64,000 bases of DNA. It comes from Mycolicibacterium tokaiense (GTDB lineage Bacteria; Actinomycetota; Actinomycetes; Mycobacteriales; Mycobacteriaceae). Where the stretch lies: the NCBI RefSeq assembly GCF_010725885.1, contig NZ_AP022600.1:6200001-6264000 (forward strand), given 5' to 3'. The notes beneath the pieces are model-generated. The model was not told the DNA's origin, did no database searches, and worked only from the letters and a program-made list of their open reading frames with translations. The translations under genes and the position numbers were made by a program. Numbering within the stretch: the first letter of the stretch is position 1; the number at the start of each line of letters is the position of its first letter. Below are positions 1 to 8,063 of the stretch, in pieces.

Positions 1-629
1 AAGGCGATCACGGACAGGAAGCGGATGGGCAGGGAGATCAGCGCGGTCGGGCCGTGCGCGCCCTCGCCGTCGAATTGCAGCGAATCGCCAGGCTCCAGCC
101 GGTACACCGACGCGCCGTGGCCGTACTCCATCACCCCTTCGAGCTGGTAGATGAACTCGGTCCCCGGATGCTGGAACAGCGGATAGGTCTCGCTCTCGGT
201 GGTCAACGTCACCAGCAGCGACTCCAACCGCTTGTGCTGGCCGCGCAACGCGCCCAGCAACTCGTAATGGTGCCCCACCTGGGTGCCGTTGCGGGCGATC
301 TGCGGCCCGGTGCCCTTGGCGGTGAACACCGCCGCCCGTTCGGCGTCCACGCCGCGGAACAACGACGTCACCGGGACATCGAGCCCGGCCGCCAGCCGCG
401 CGAGAGTGGCTAGGCTGCAGGAGGTTTGCGCGTTCTCGATCTTCGACATCATCGCCTTCGAGATGCCCACCCGATCGGCCATCTCCGACACCGACAGTCC
501 ACTCTGCGTGCGCAGGGCGCGCACGTTGCGGGCGATCGCACCTTCGAGTCCGGCGCCCAGCAGCGGCTCCGCCGGTGTGCGCTCCCCCGCGCTACCAGCG
601 CGGTTTCGCAGCAGTGGATCGTCGGTCAT
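1..629 (-). CDS. XRE-family regulator with C-terminal cupin (partial)
   Basis: The gene reads leftwards from ATG 629 and runs off the window, with about 209 codons present. An N-terminal HTH_XRE domain (about residues 32-92, with GISKAMMSKIEN in the recognition region) is followed by a cupin (about 150 to the edge, with HPGTEFIYQLEG and LEPGDSLQF strands). Regulators of this architecture sense a small ligand through the cupin and control nearby catabolic genes. TAGCGT at 638-643 lies 8 nt before the ATG, which suits a leaderless mycobacterial transcript. It lies 37 bp behind the luciferase-like gene on the same strand. A role in controlling the amine-nitrogen cluster is inference from position only. 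Confidence 0.85.
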   Translation of the reverse strand, partial: MTDDPLLRNRAGSAGERTPAEPLLGAGLEGAIARNVRALRTQSGLSVSEMADRVGISKAMMSKIENAQTSCSLATLARLAAGLDVPVTSLFRGVDAERAAVFTAKGTGPQIARNGTQVGHHYELLGALRGQHKRLESLLVTLTTESETYPLFQHPGTEFIYQLEGVMEYGHGASVYRLEPGDSLQFDGEGAHGPTALISLPIRFLSVIA

Positions 630-666
630 GCCGTGAGACGCTACCTGGCCGACCGCCGCCCGGCGC

Positions 667-1710
667 TCACGACTCGGCCAGCAGCTCGCGGACCCGGGGA
701 ATGACCTGGGTCCCGTACAGCTCCACCGACCGCAGCCGGGCACTGGCAGAGACGGTTCCGGCGGACGAATAGATCATGTCGAACCGGCCCACGCCGAGCA
801 CCCCGATAGCGCGGGCGATCTTCCTGGCGACCGTCTCGACGGAACCGACGTACAGCGAACCCCCGGCCACCTCGGAGTCGAATTCCGCGCGCCGCAGCGG
901 CGGCCAGCCCCGCAGCGCGCCGATGCGGTCGCGGATCTCCCGGTACCCCGGGTAGTACAGCTCCTTGGCCTCCTCGTCGGTGGCGGCGACGAAGCCTGGC
1001 GAGTGCATGCCGACCGGTCGGGCGATGGTGCCGAATTCCTGCGCGGCGTGCCGGTACAGCTCCAGGTAGGGCGCGAAGCGCTCGGGCGCGCCGCCGATGA
1101 TGGCCAGCATCAGACCGAACCCGTAGCGGGCGGTCCGCACCACCGATTCCGGCGATCCGCCCACGCCGACCCAGGTGTTGAGTCGGCCGGAGTCGGTCTT
1201 GGGGAACACGTCCGCGTCCTGCAGGGCAGCACGGGTAGTGCCCGTCCAGGTGACCGGCTTCTCGTCCAGCAGCCGGTGGAACAGCTCGATCTTCTCCTCG
1301 AACAGCACCTCGTAGTCAGCGAGGTCGTACCCGAACAGCGGGAACGACTCCGTGAACGATCCGCGCCCGAGGATCACCTCGGCGCGGCCGCGGGACAACG
1401 CGTCGACGGTGGCGAACCGCTGATAGACCCGCACCGGGTCGTCCGAAGACAGCACGGTGACCCCGGAGGCGAGCCGGATGCGCGTGGTCGCCGTCGCGAT
1501 GCCGGCCAGTACCGTCTCCGGGCTCGAGATGGCGTATTCGGGCCGGTGGTGTTCGCCCAGCGCCACCACGTCGATGCCGACCTGGTCGGCGAGCACCGCT
1601 TCCCGCACCGCGGCGCGGATGGCCTCGGCATGCGAGACCACCTCTCCGCGGTCGTCGCGGGGCCGGTCGCCGAAGCTGTCGATACCGAACTCGATCTGCG
1701 AGACATCCAT
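667..1710 (-). CDS. Luciferase-like (LLM class) flavin-dependent oxidoreductase
   Basis: 347-aa TIM-barrel protein of the bacterial luciferase-like monooxygenase family, with the N-terminal strand IEFGIDSFGDRP, the ALGEHH motif (about residues 58-63) and the SSDDPVRVYQRFATVD segment. Such enzymes use FMN or, in mycobacteria, often F420; the substrate cannot be read from the sequence. I chose ATG 1710, preceded by a GGAGG ribosome site at 1722-1726, over an in-frame TTG at 1728. The gene is divergent from a MarR regulator, and the 76-bp gap carries two TTGACACGTCAA-like elements, so it is probably that regulator's target. Confidence 0.85.
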   Translation of the reverse strand: MDVSQIEFGIDSFGDRPRDDRGEVVSHAEAIRAAVREAVLADQVGIDVVALGEHHRPEYAISSPETVLAGIATATTRIRLASGVTVLSSDDPVRVYQRFATVDALSRGRAEVILGRGSFTESFPLFGYDLADYEVLFEEKIELFHRLLDEKPVTWTGTTRAALQDADVFPKTDSGRLNTWVGVGGSPESVVRTARYGFGLMLAIIGGAPERFAPYLELYRHAAQEFGTIARPVGMHSPGFVAATDEEAKELYYPGYREIRDRIGALRGWPPLRRAEFDSEVAGGSLYVGSVETVARKIARAIGVLGVGRFDMIYSSAGTVSASARLRSVELYGTQVIPRVRELLAES

Positions 1711-1729
1711 ACGCGGTTCATCCTCCAAG

Positions 1730-1771
1730 TGATTGACACGTCAATCATGCCGGAGATTGTTCACACGTCAA
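1730..1771. promoter_or_regulatory. Candidate MarR operator pair between divergent genes
   Basis: A perfect 8-bp inverted repeat, TGATTGAC-AC-GTCAATCA, lies at 1730-1747. A second related element, TTCACACGTCAA, lies at 1760-1771, 26 bp further on and matching TTGACACGTCAA (1734-1745) at 11 of 12 bases. MarR proteins bind such palindromes. The second copy abuts a TACCCT -10 element (1773-1778) of the regulator gene, so occupancy could repress both directions. Confidence 0.55.
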
Positions 1772-1786
1772 CTACCCTGGGTGGCG

Positions 1787-2251
1787 ATGACCACGCGCCG
1801 GCTGCCCGACAAGGACGAACTCGCGATCTGGCGGGCCCACATCGAGACCTTCGAGATCGTCCGGGCGCGCATCGACGCACGCCTGCACCAGGATTCACAA
1901 CTCTCCAGCGGCGACTACCGCATCCTGTTGGCGCTCAGCGAGGCCGACGGCACCGCGTTGCGGTCCTCGGAGCTCGCCGCCCACATCGAGTGGGAGCGCA
2001 GCCGACTGTCCGGACACCTGGGCCGCATGGAGAAACGCGGGCTGGTGCGTCGCGAACCGTGTCCCGAGGATGCCCGGGGCGCGCGCGTGGTGCTCACCGA
2101 CGACGGGGCCCGCGCGTTCCGCGCCAGCACGGTCCCGCACCTGCGCGCCGTCAAAGAGGTGTTCGTCGACGCGCTGTCCCCCGCCCAGCTGGCCGCACTG
2201 GGCGAGGCGGCGGCGGCCATGCGCCGCCACCTCGGGCTCGACGTCGGCTAG
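1787..2251 (+). CDS. MarR-family transcriptional regulator
   Basis: 154-aa winged-helix regulator. The sequence shows a MarR core: SGDYRILLALSEADG, the DNA-binding region ELAAHIEWERSRLSGHLGRMEKRGLVRR, and the wing with DARGARVVLTDDG. ATG 1787 was chosen over upstream in-frame codons because TACCCT at 1773-1778 lies 8 nt before it, consistent with a leaderless transcript, and because the upstream 18 codons cross the palindromic operator region. It is probably an autorepressor that also controls the divergent LLM oxidoreductase. The ligand is unknown. Confidence 0.85.
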   Translation: MTTRRLPDKDELAIWRAHIETFEIVRARIDARLHQDSQLSSGDYRILLALSEADGTALRSSELAAHIEWERSRLSGHLGRMEKRGLVRREPCPEDARGARVVLTDDGARAFRASTVPHLRAVKEVFVDALSPAQLAALGEAAAAMRRHLGLDVG

Positions 2252-3435
2252 CGCAGCTGGCCCGCGGCCGCATAGGGATGCGGGCTGCTGAGCTTCTGCC
2301 CCTCCGCGAAGCGGGAAAGCCGGAAATCCGACTCGGGAATGCGGGGGTCGCTACTGCGGCCGTCGACCACCAGGTCGGCCACCAGCCGGCCCACCGCAGG
2401 CGCGATCTTGAAGCCGTGCCCGCTGAACCCCACGGCGAGCACCAGACCCTCGATGTCGGTGCGCGACATCACCGGGTTGAAATCCGGTGTGACGTCGTAA
2501 CACCCGGCGTAGGTGGAGGCGACGGCACCGTCGGCCAGCCCCGGGAAGCGGTGGGCCAGCTTCTCCACCGTGGCCTCCAGGAAGTCGCTGTCCGCGCGGT
2601 TGCTGTAGGCGTCCGGATCCGCGGTCTCGATGGTCGCCAGGTCGCTGTTGCCGAACAGGATCTCCCCGCCCACGTCAGGACGCACGTACTGCAGCGACAC
2701 CAGATCGGAGAACACCGGCAACGAATTCACCTCGCCGGCGTCGGCGGGGGGCTTGAGCATGACGATCTGCTCGCGCACCACGGTCACCGACAGGTCGATC
2801 CCCAATGCCGCCAGGAATGGCGGCGCCCAGGCCCCAGTGGCCAGCACCACGGTGCCGCAGGCGATGAATTCCCCGTCGCGCAACCGGACGCCCGTCACCC
2901 GGTCACCGTCGACCACGATCTCGGACACCGGCGTGCTCTGGCGGATCGTCACCCCGGCCGCGCGTGCGGTGACAGCCATCGCCTGCGCGGTCATGTAGGC
3001 GTCGCCGTAACCACCGCGCGGCTCGTAGGCGAACCCGGCGAAATCATCGAGATATGCCGTGGGCCAGAGCTTCGCGACATCGCTGCGATCGATGCGCTCG
3101 GTCTGCACCCCGACAGCCTGCTGCGCGGCCAGGTTGGCGTCCAGCGCCTCGACGTCCCCCTCGCCGACGCCCACCACATACCCGGTGCCGTGGAATCCGA
3201 TGGGCTGGCCGAAGTGTTCCTGCGCCGCTTCGAACACCTCCAGGCCGTACTGGCTCATGGCAGCCAGCGAGCTGACGCCATAGTGGCAGCGCACGATGCC
3301 GCTGGACTTCCCGGTCATCCCGGATCCGACCGTGGAGCGCTCCAGGACCAGGACGTCGGTGACGCCGCGCTGGGACAGCGCCCAGGCGGTGGCGGCGCCC
3401 TCGAGTCCACCGCCGACGATGACCACCTCAGGCAT
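2248..3435 (-). CDS. DAO-family FAD-dependent amine/amino-acid oxidoreductase
   Basis: 395-aa flavoenzyme with an N-terminal FAD-binding motif VVIVGGGLEGAATAWAL and the GKSSGIVRCHYG segment typical of sarcosine oxidase beta-subunit/DAO proteins. It overlaps the upstream glutamate-synthase-like gene by 8 bp and is the last gene of the minus-strand glnT operon. Enzymes of this family oxidise N-methyl amino acids such as sarcosine or N-methylglutamate, releasing formaldehyde. Given its neighbours, N-methylglutamate is the most attractive substrate (inference). No partner subunits like those of heterotetrameric sarcosine oxidase or N-methylglutamate dehydrogenase are encoded here. Confidence 0.85.
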   Translation of the reverse strand: MPEVVIVGGGLEGAATAWALSQRGVTDVLVLERSTVGSGMTGKSSGIVRCHYGVSSLAAMSQYGLEVFEAAQEHFGQPIGFHGTGYVVGVGEGDVEALDANLAAQQAVGVQTERIDRSDVAKLWPTAYLDDFAGFAYEPRGGYGDAYMTAQAMAVTARAAGVTIRQSTPVSEIVVDGDRVTGVRLRDGEFIACGTVVLATGAWAPPFLAALGIDLSVTVVREQIVMLKPPADAGEVNSLPVFSDLVSLQYVRPDVGGEILFGNSDLATIETADPDAYSNRADSDFLEATVEKLAHRFPGLADGAVASTYAGCYDVTPDFNPVMSRTDIEGLVLAVGFSGHGFKIAPAVGRLVADLVVDGRSSDPRIPESDFRLSRFAEGQKLSSPHPYAAAGQLR

Positions 3436-4753
3436 GGCCGGGGATCCAGGACGTGCCGGCCAGCGGGATGCGGGCCATGGCAGCGGCTTCGATGGTCAAC
3501 GCCACCAGGTCCTCGGGTTCCAGGTGCTGCACATGGGCTTTGCCGCACGCCCGCGCGATGGTCTGGGCCTCCATGGTCATCACCCGCAGGTAATTGGCCA
3601 GACGCCGGCCGGCCTCCACCGGGTCCAGCCGCGCGGACAGCTGCGGGTCCTGGGTGGTGATGCCGGCGGGGTCCCGGCCGTCCTGGAAGTCATCGTAGAA
3701 ACCTGCTGCGCTGCCGATCTTGTCGTATTCGTCGGCGTAGCGCGGATCGTTGTCGCCCAGAGCGATCAGAGCGGCGGTACCGATCGACACCGCGTCGGCG
3801 CCCAGCGCCAGCGCCTTGGCGACGTCGGCGCCGTTGCGGATGCCACCGGAGACCACCAACTGGACCTGACGATGAACGCCCAACTCCTGCAACGCCTGCA
3901 CCGCCTGCGGGATGGCGGCCAGCGTCGGGATCCCGACGTGTTCGATGAACACGTCCTGGGTGGCCGCGGTGCCGCCCTGCATGCCGTCGACCACCACCAC
4001 ATCGGCGCCGGCGTGGACTGCCAGCTTGACGTCGTAATAGGTACGCGACGCACCCATCTTGACGAAGATGGGCTTCTCCCAGTCGGTCAGCTCACGCAGT
4101 TCGTTGATCTTGATGGTCAGGTCGTCGGGTCCGGTCCAGTCGGGATGCCGGCACGCGCTGCGCTGGTCGATGCCCTCGGGCAGGTTCCGCATCCGCGCCA
4201 CCCGCTCGGTGATCTTCTGCCCCAGCAGCATTCCGCCACCGCCCGGCTTGGCGCCCTGGCCGAGCACGATCTCGATGGCGTCGGCCTTGCGCAGGTCGTC
4301 GGGGTTCATCCCGTACCGGCTGGGCAGGTACTGATACACCAGGTACTTGCTCTGGCCCCGCTCCTCGGGGGTCATGCCGCCGTCGCCGGTGGTGGTCGAG
4401 GTGCCCACTTCGCTGGCCCCGCGGCCCAGCGCCTCCTTGGCGTTGGCCGACAGCGAGCCGAAGCTCATTCCCGCGATCGTCACCGGAATGCTGAGGTGCA
4501 GAGGATGTTTGGCGTACCTGCTGCCGAGCACCACATCGGTGTCGCACCGCTCGCGGTAGCCCTCCAGCGGGTAGCGGGACATGCTGGCACCCAGGAACGC
4601 CAGATCGTCGAGGTGCGGCAGCTTGCGCTTGGCCCCCCAGCCCCGGATGTCGTACACCCCGGTGGCGGCGGCGCGCTGGATGTCGGCGATGGTGGCGCGG
4701 TCGAAGGTGGCGGACTCACGCAGGCCGCGCTGAACGCGGGCGTCATCATTCAT
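3428..4753 (-). CDS. glxD: FMN-binding glutamate-synthase-domain protein (GlxD / N-methylglutamate synthase large subunit type)
   Basis: 441 aa, equivalent to the central FMN/synthase domain of glutamate synthase as a separate subunit. Visible features are the GMSFGSLSANAKEALGRGA segment, the GQGAKPGGGG loop, VVVDGMQGGTAATQDVF and VSGGIRNGADVAKALALGAD of the FMN barrel, and a Cys-rich stretch near residues 200-205. In glutamate synthase this domain reductively couples an amino group to 2-oxoglutarate. As a split form beside GlxB, GlxC and a type III glutamine synthetase, it matches both the rhizobial glx set and MgsC of the N-methylglutamate pathway. ATG 4753 is preceded by GAGGAT. The preceding glxC gene ends 18 bp upstream. 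Confidence 0.88.
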   Translation of the reverse strand: MNDDARVQRGLRESATFDRATIADIQRAAATGVYDIRGWGAKRKLPHLDDLAFLGASMSRYPLEGYRERCDTDVVLGSRYAKHPLHLSIPVTIAGMSFGSLSANAKEALGRGASEVGTSTTTGDGGMTPEERGQSKYLVYQYLPSRYGMNPDDLRKADAIEIVLGQGAKPGGGGMLLGQKITERVARMRNLPEGIDQRSACRHPDWTGPDDLTIKINELRELTDWEKPIFVKMGASRTYYDVKLAVHAGADVVVVDGMQGGTAATQDVFIEHVGIPTLAAIPQAVQALQELGVHRQVQLVVSGGIRNGADVAKALALGADAVSIGTAALIALGDNDPRYADEYDKIGSAAGFYDDFQDGRDPAGITTQDPQLSARLDPVEAGRRLANYLRVMTMEAQTIARACGKAHVQHLEPEDLVALTIEAAAMARIPLAGTSWIPGHA

Positions 4754-4771
4754 ATCGGGATCCTCGAAAGC

Positions 4772-5449
4772 TCAGTACGTGTTGTCGGAGTGGAAGTGAT
4801 ACAGCGACCGCCCCGACCCGTATCTGGTGTAGGTGCTGGTCTCGTCGTCGAATCCGGCCTCTTTGAGCAGCGCGGCCAATTCGGCGTGGTGATTGTCGTC
4901 CATGGACTTGGGCACACAGTCGGCACCGAGGGAGGCCACCTCGCCGCGGACGTAGATGCGGGCTTCGTAGATCGAATCCCCCAGTGCATCACCGACATCA
5001 CCTCGGATCACCAGGGTGCCGCTCTGGGCCATGAAGGCGCTCATGTGCCCGGCGTTGCCGCCGACGACGATGTTGACCCCTTTCATCGAGATGCCACAGC
5101 GGGCCGCGGCGTCACCCTCGATGACGAGCAGCCCCCCGTGTGCGGTGGCCCCCGCCGACTGGGAGGCGTTGCCCTTGACCAGCACGGTCCCGCTCATCAT
5201 GTTCTCGGCGAGCCCCACCCCGGCATTGCCCTCGATGGTCACCTCGGCATGCTGGTTCATCCCGGCGGCGTAGTAGCCGACGTGCCCGGCGATCCGCAGC
5301 CGCACCGCGGCGTCCAACCCCACGGCCAGATTGTGCGCACCGGCCGGATTCTCGATCACGAAGTCGCCGTCGATGTCGCGAGCATGCAAGGCGGCGTTGA
5401 TTTCTCGCACGCTGCTGTGCTGCAGGTCGAAGGTTGTCACCGGCTCCAT
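4772..5449 (-). CDS. glxC: GXGXG-domain protein (GlxC / MgsB type)
   Basis: 225 aa consisting of the right-handed beta-helix found at the C terminus of glutamate synthase large subunits. Repeated G-x-x-G-x-x-G turns are visible, for example VTIEGNAGVGLAENMMSG, VLVKGNASQSAGATAHGG and IVVGGNAGHMSAFMAQSG. In split enzymes this subunit is structural and connects the amidotransferase and synthase parts. Its start overlaps the 3' end of the amidotransferase gene by 13 bp, so translation is probably coupled. It cannot be told from sequence alone whether the assembled enzyme uses ammonia from glutamine or methylamine from gamma-glutamylmethylamide. Confidence 0.88.
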   Translation of the reverse strand: MEPVTTFDLQHSSVREINAALHARDIDGDFVIENPAGAHNLAVGLDAAVRLRIAGHVGYYAAGMNQHAEVTIEGNAGVGLAENMMSGTVLVKGNASQSAGATAHGGLLVIEGDAAARCGISMKGVNIVVGGNAGHMSAFMAQSGTLVIRGDVGDALGDSIYEARIYVRGEVASLGADCVPKSMDDNHHAELAALLKEAGFDDETSTYTRYGSGRSLYHFHSDNTY

Positions 5450-6336
5450 GCGTACACCACCTCGGGTTCGGGTTCGAACAGGTGCGCGGTCTCGATACCG
5501 GGCAGGCCCACCAGGGCGCGGTATTCGGAGGCCATGGCCACCCAGTCGTCGGTCTCGGCCACCACGGCCGGCTTACAGGCGATGGCATCGCGCACCACCG
5601 CGAAGGAGTCGGAGTTGGACACCAGCAGCGTGTAGAAGCCGTCGAACTCGGCGCACAGGCGCTTGAGCGCCAGTTCCACATCTGCTCCGGAGGCCAGCTG
5701 GTGGGCGACGAAGCGGGCGCCCACCTCGGTGTCGTTCTCGCTGTCGAAATGCACACCTGCGGCGCGCAGTTCGCGCCGGATGGTGGCATGGTTGGCGAAG
5801 GATCCGTTGTGCACCAGGCACTGGTCGGACCCCACCGCGTACGGATGGCAGCCTGCGGCGTTGACTGCCGACTCGGTGGCCATCCGGGTGTGCCCGACGC
5901 CCTGCCAGCCCTGCGCCTGCGCCAGTCCGTAGCGCGCAGCGAGGTCGCGCGGGTGGCCGACGCCCTTGAGCACCGCGACATCCTGACCGAAGCCGGCCAC
6001 CAGCGCGGTGGGCACCGCGGCCCGCGCCGCGCCCAGCAGCACCTCGGTGTCCACCGGGGCATGCACCACCAGGGTGTCGGCCAGCGGCAGCACCGTCACC
6101 TCGGCTCCCAGCGCCTCACCCAGCACAGCACCCAGGGAATCCGCCTGCGCAGCAGGTACTTCCAGTAGCGACACGGTGCTGTGCCCGGGCGGCGACCAGG
6201 TGGGGTCGCCGTAGACGGCCACCCCCGCCGAATCCGAGCCGCGCTCCCCCATCTCACAGAGCATCCCGGTGAGCAACTCACCGAGCCGGGGGTAGAGCTC
6301 AGGGTTGCGCAGATGCAACCCCACGATTCCGCACAT
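5437..6336 (-). CDS. glxB: Class II glutamine amidotransferase (GlxB / MgsA type)
   Basis: 299 aa starting MCGIVGLH, so Cys2 becomes the N-terminal nucleophile of a class II (Ntn) glutamine amidotransferase after Met removal. The conserved HTRMATES and LVHNGSFANHATIRREL segments form the glutaminase pocket. It is a free-standing counterpart of the amidotransferase domain of glutamate synthase. It is the second gene of the operon (glnT-glxB-glxC-glxD-DAO), 16 bp after glnT, and overlaps glxC by 13 bp. In the N-methylglutamate pathway the equivalent subunit would cleave gamma-glutamylmethylamide rather than glutamine. That assignment is inferred from context. Confidence 0.88.
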   Translation of the reverse strand: MCGIVGLHLRNPELYPRLGELLTGMLCEMGERGSDSAGVAVYGDPTWSPPGHSTVSLLEVPAAQADSLGAVLGEALGAEVTVLPLADTLVVHAPVDTEVLLGAARAAVPTALVAGFGQDVAVLKGVGHPRDLAARYGLAQAQGWQGVGHTRMATESAVNAAGCHPYAVGSDQCLVHNGSFANHATIRRELRAAGVHFDSENDTEVGARFVAHQLASGADVELALKRLCAEFDGFYTLLVSNSDSFAVVRDAIACKPAVVAETDDWVAMASEYRALVGLPGIETAHLFEPEPEVVYAWSR

Positions 6337-6352
6337 CAGTTGGACTCCTTAC

Positions 6353-7675
6353 TCAGAACGCCTGCAGGTAGCGGTCGATCTCCCATGGCGTCACCTCGCG
6401 GTGCCAGGTGAAGAACTCTTCGCGCTTGAGGTTGGCGAAGTAGGTGGCGACGCCCTCGCCCGCGCCGTCCAGCGCACTGGACACCACGTCGTCGGCCTCC
6501 AGCGCCTCCACCGCGTGCAGCAGTGTCAACGGAAGCGGTTGCAGCCGTTGCTCGGTGGGCGCGGCAGGCTCGCCGGGATCGATGTTGCGCTTGATACCGT
6601 CCAGGCCGGCGCCCAGAGCCGCCGCAATGGCGAGGTACGGGTTGGCCGAACCGTCCGGGCCACGCAGTTCGATCCGTTGGTCGTCGGGGATGCGCACGTA
6701 GTGTGTGCGGTCGTTACCGCCGTAGGTCGGGGTGCGCGGCGCCCAGCTGGCGCCGGAGGTGGTGGAGACCGCACCGGTGCGCTTGTAGGCGTTCACGGTG
6801 GGAGCCACCACGGCCTGCAGCGCACAGCTGTGCTCGAGGATGCCGCCCACGAAGTTGTAGGCCAGGGGCGAGAGCCCCAGCCCCCGGGGATCGTCGCCAT
6901 CGGGAAACACGGCTTCGCCGTCTTTTCCGCGCAACGACAGATGCAGGTGCATGCCGCTGCCGGTGCGGTCACTGAACGGCTTGCCCATGAAGGTGGCGAT
7001 CATGCCGCGCTGTTCGGCCAGCATGGTCAGCAGGTAGCGCAGGGTGATCACCCGGTCGGCGGTGGTGAGGGCGTCGGAGTAGGTGAAGTTCTGCTCGAAC
7101 TGCCCGTTGCCGTCTTCGTGGTCGTTGGCGTAGTTGCCCCAGCCCAGGCTGTTCATCGCCGTCGAGATGCCGGCCAGATGGTCGAACATCCGCGTCACGC
7201 CGCGGGCGTCGTAGCACGGTTGGTCGGCGTGGTCCCCGGGATCGGCGGTGGCCAAGGTGCCGTCGGCCTCGCGGCGAAGGAGGAAGTACTCCACCTCGGC
7301 GCCCACGTAGGCCGTCAGGTCACTGTCGGCGGCGCGGGTGAGCATGGACTTGAGGATCACCCGGGGAGCGAACGGCCACGGCTTGCCCTCCACGTGGGGA
7401 TCGCAGTGCACGATGCCCAGCCCCTCCTTGATGAAGGGGATGGGGGTGAACGACGCCGCGTCCGGCATGGCCATCAGGTCGGGATCCTTGGGCTCCTGCC
7501 CGATGGCTCCGACGGCATACCCCGCGAATCCCACGCCCTCGTCCACCAGCATGTCGACGGCCTCGACCGGCACCAGCTTGGCGCACGGTTTACCGCGCAG
7601 ATCGACGAACAGCGCGAGGATGAACCGGGTGTTCGAATCCTTCGCCGCCTGAGCCAGATCCGTGGGAGCTGCCAT
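6353..7675 (-). CDS. glnT: Type III glutamine synthetase / gamma-glutamylmethylamide synthetase-like (GlnT)
   Basis: 440-aa glutamine synthetase superfamily ligase. Catalytic-core signatures include AYVGAEVEYFLL (metal-binding Glu), NYANDHEDGNGQFEQNF, GSGMHLHLSL and APTVNAYKR, and the C-terminal ELRGPDGSANPYLAIAAALGAG. Length and motifs match the GlnT group, which includes gamma-glutamylmethylamide synthetase and other glutamate-amine ligases as well as ammonia-using enzymes. It leads the glx operon. A GTTTC-n6-GTGAC GlnR box lies 72 bp upstream, so expression probably rises under nitrogen limitation. The amine accepted (ammonia, methylamine or another) is not decided by sequence. Confidence 0.88.
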   Translation of the reverse strand: MAAPTDLAQAAKDSNTRFILALFVDLRGKPCAKLVPVEAVDMLVDEGVGFAGYAVGAIGQEPKDPDLMAMPDAASFTPIPFIKEGLGIVHCDPHVEGKPWPFAPRVILKSMLTRAADSDLTAYVGAEVEYFLLRREADGTLATADPGDHADQPCYDARGVTRMFDHLAGISTAMNSLGWGNYANDHEDGNGQFEQNFTYSDALTTADRVITLRYLLTMLAEQRGMIATFMGKPFSDRTGSGMHLHLSLRGKDGEAVFPDGDDPRGLGLSPLAYNFVGGILEHSCALQAVVAPTVNAYKRTGAVSTTSGASWAPRTPTYGGNDRTHYVRIPDDQRIELRGPDGSANPYLAIAAALGAGLDGIKRNIDPGEPAAPTEQRLQPLPLTLLHAVEALEADDVVSSALDGAGEGVATYFANLKREEFFTWHREVTPWEIDRYLQAF

Positions 7676-7746
7676 CTCGGATGCCTTCCTTGATCACGAG
7701 TGTTTCCTCGCAGTGGTCAATGTACACCAAAGGTAAACACGGTTGT

Positions 7747-7762
7747 GTTTCGCCCGTGTGAC
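7747..7762 (-). promoter_or_regulatory. GlnR box upstream of glnT
   Basis: GTTTC-GCCCGT-GTGAC on the + strand reads GTCAC-n6-GAAAC on the minus strand, a full match to the actinobacterial GlnR consensus gTnAC-n6-GaAAC. It lies 72 bp upstream of the glnT start. GlnR is the global nitrogen-limitation regulator in mycobacteria. Confidence 0.72.
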
Positions 7763-7955
7763 GGCGCCATGAGATTCAGATCTCGGGATCACAGCGCCAC
7801 GGGCGCGCGAGACCCCAGACAGGCGATATCGGCCAATCCAGGCCGCCACGGATTCACGATCACGTGGGCCGCGAACACCTTTGCGCCGACCATGATCCGG
7901 AACGTGCACGGTCGCGCGCGTCTCACAGAAGGACTTCACAGCAAATTAACGCGCG

Positions 7956-7971
7956 GTGACAGGCGGGACAC
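7956..7971 (+). promoter_or_regulatory. GlnR box upstream of amt
   Basis: GTGAC-AGGCGG-GACAC matches gTnAC-n6-GaAAC at 8 of 9 fixed positions and keeps the AC-n9-AC core. It lies 93 bp before the amt start, a usual distance for GlnR activation. Confidence 0.6.
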
Positions 7972-8063
7972 ACGCCCACAGCTAGCGTCAAGCCTCGTAT
8001 CCCGGCAGTACCCCCCGAACACTGTGGAGAAACCACAGAAGTTCCGAACCGTGGAGGTTTCCC

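Larger units (their letters stand above)
7676..8063. other. Divergent regulatory region between glnT and amt (388 bp)
   Basis: No gene is supported here. The region contains two GlnR-type boxes (7747-7762 and 7956-7971), an inverted repeat AAACAC-GGTT-GTGTTT at 7735-7750 overlapping the first, and two further AC-n9-AC matches at 7702-7714 (on the minus strand) and 7726-7738. This density of sites suggests joint nitrogen control of both divergent operons. Confidence 0.6.

Noticed and set aside
1003..3660. Long open frame on the plus strand (885 codons)
   Set aside because: Antisense shadow of the luciferase-like and DAO genes; low-complexity His/Arg/Gly composition and no family resemblance, whereas the minus-strand proteins are clear.
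3296..5635. 779-codon plus-strand open frame
   Set aside because: Antisense to glxD and glxC, which show complete catalytic motifs; typical high-GC shadow frame.
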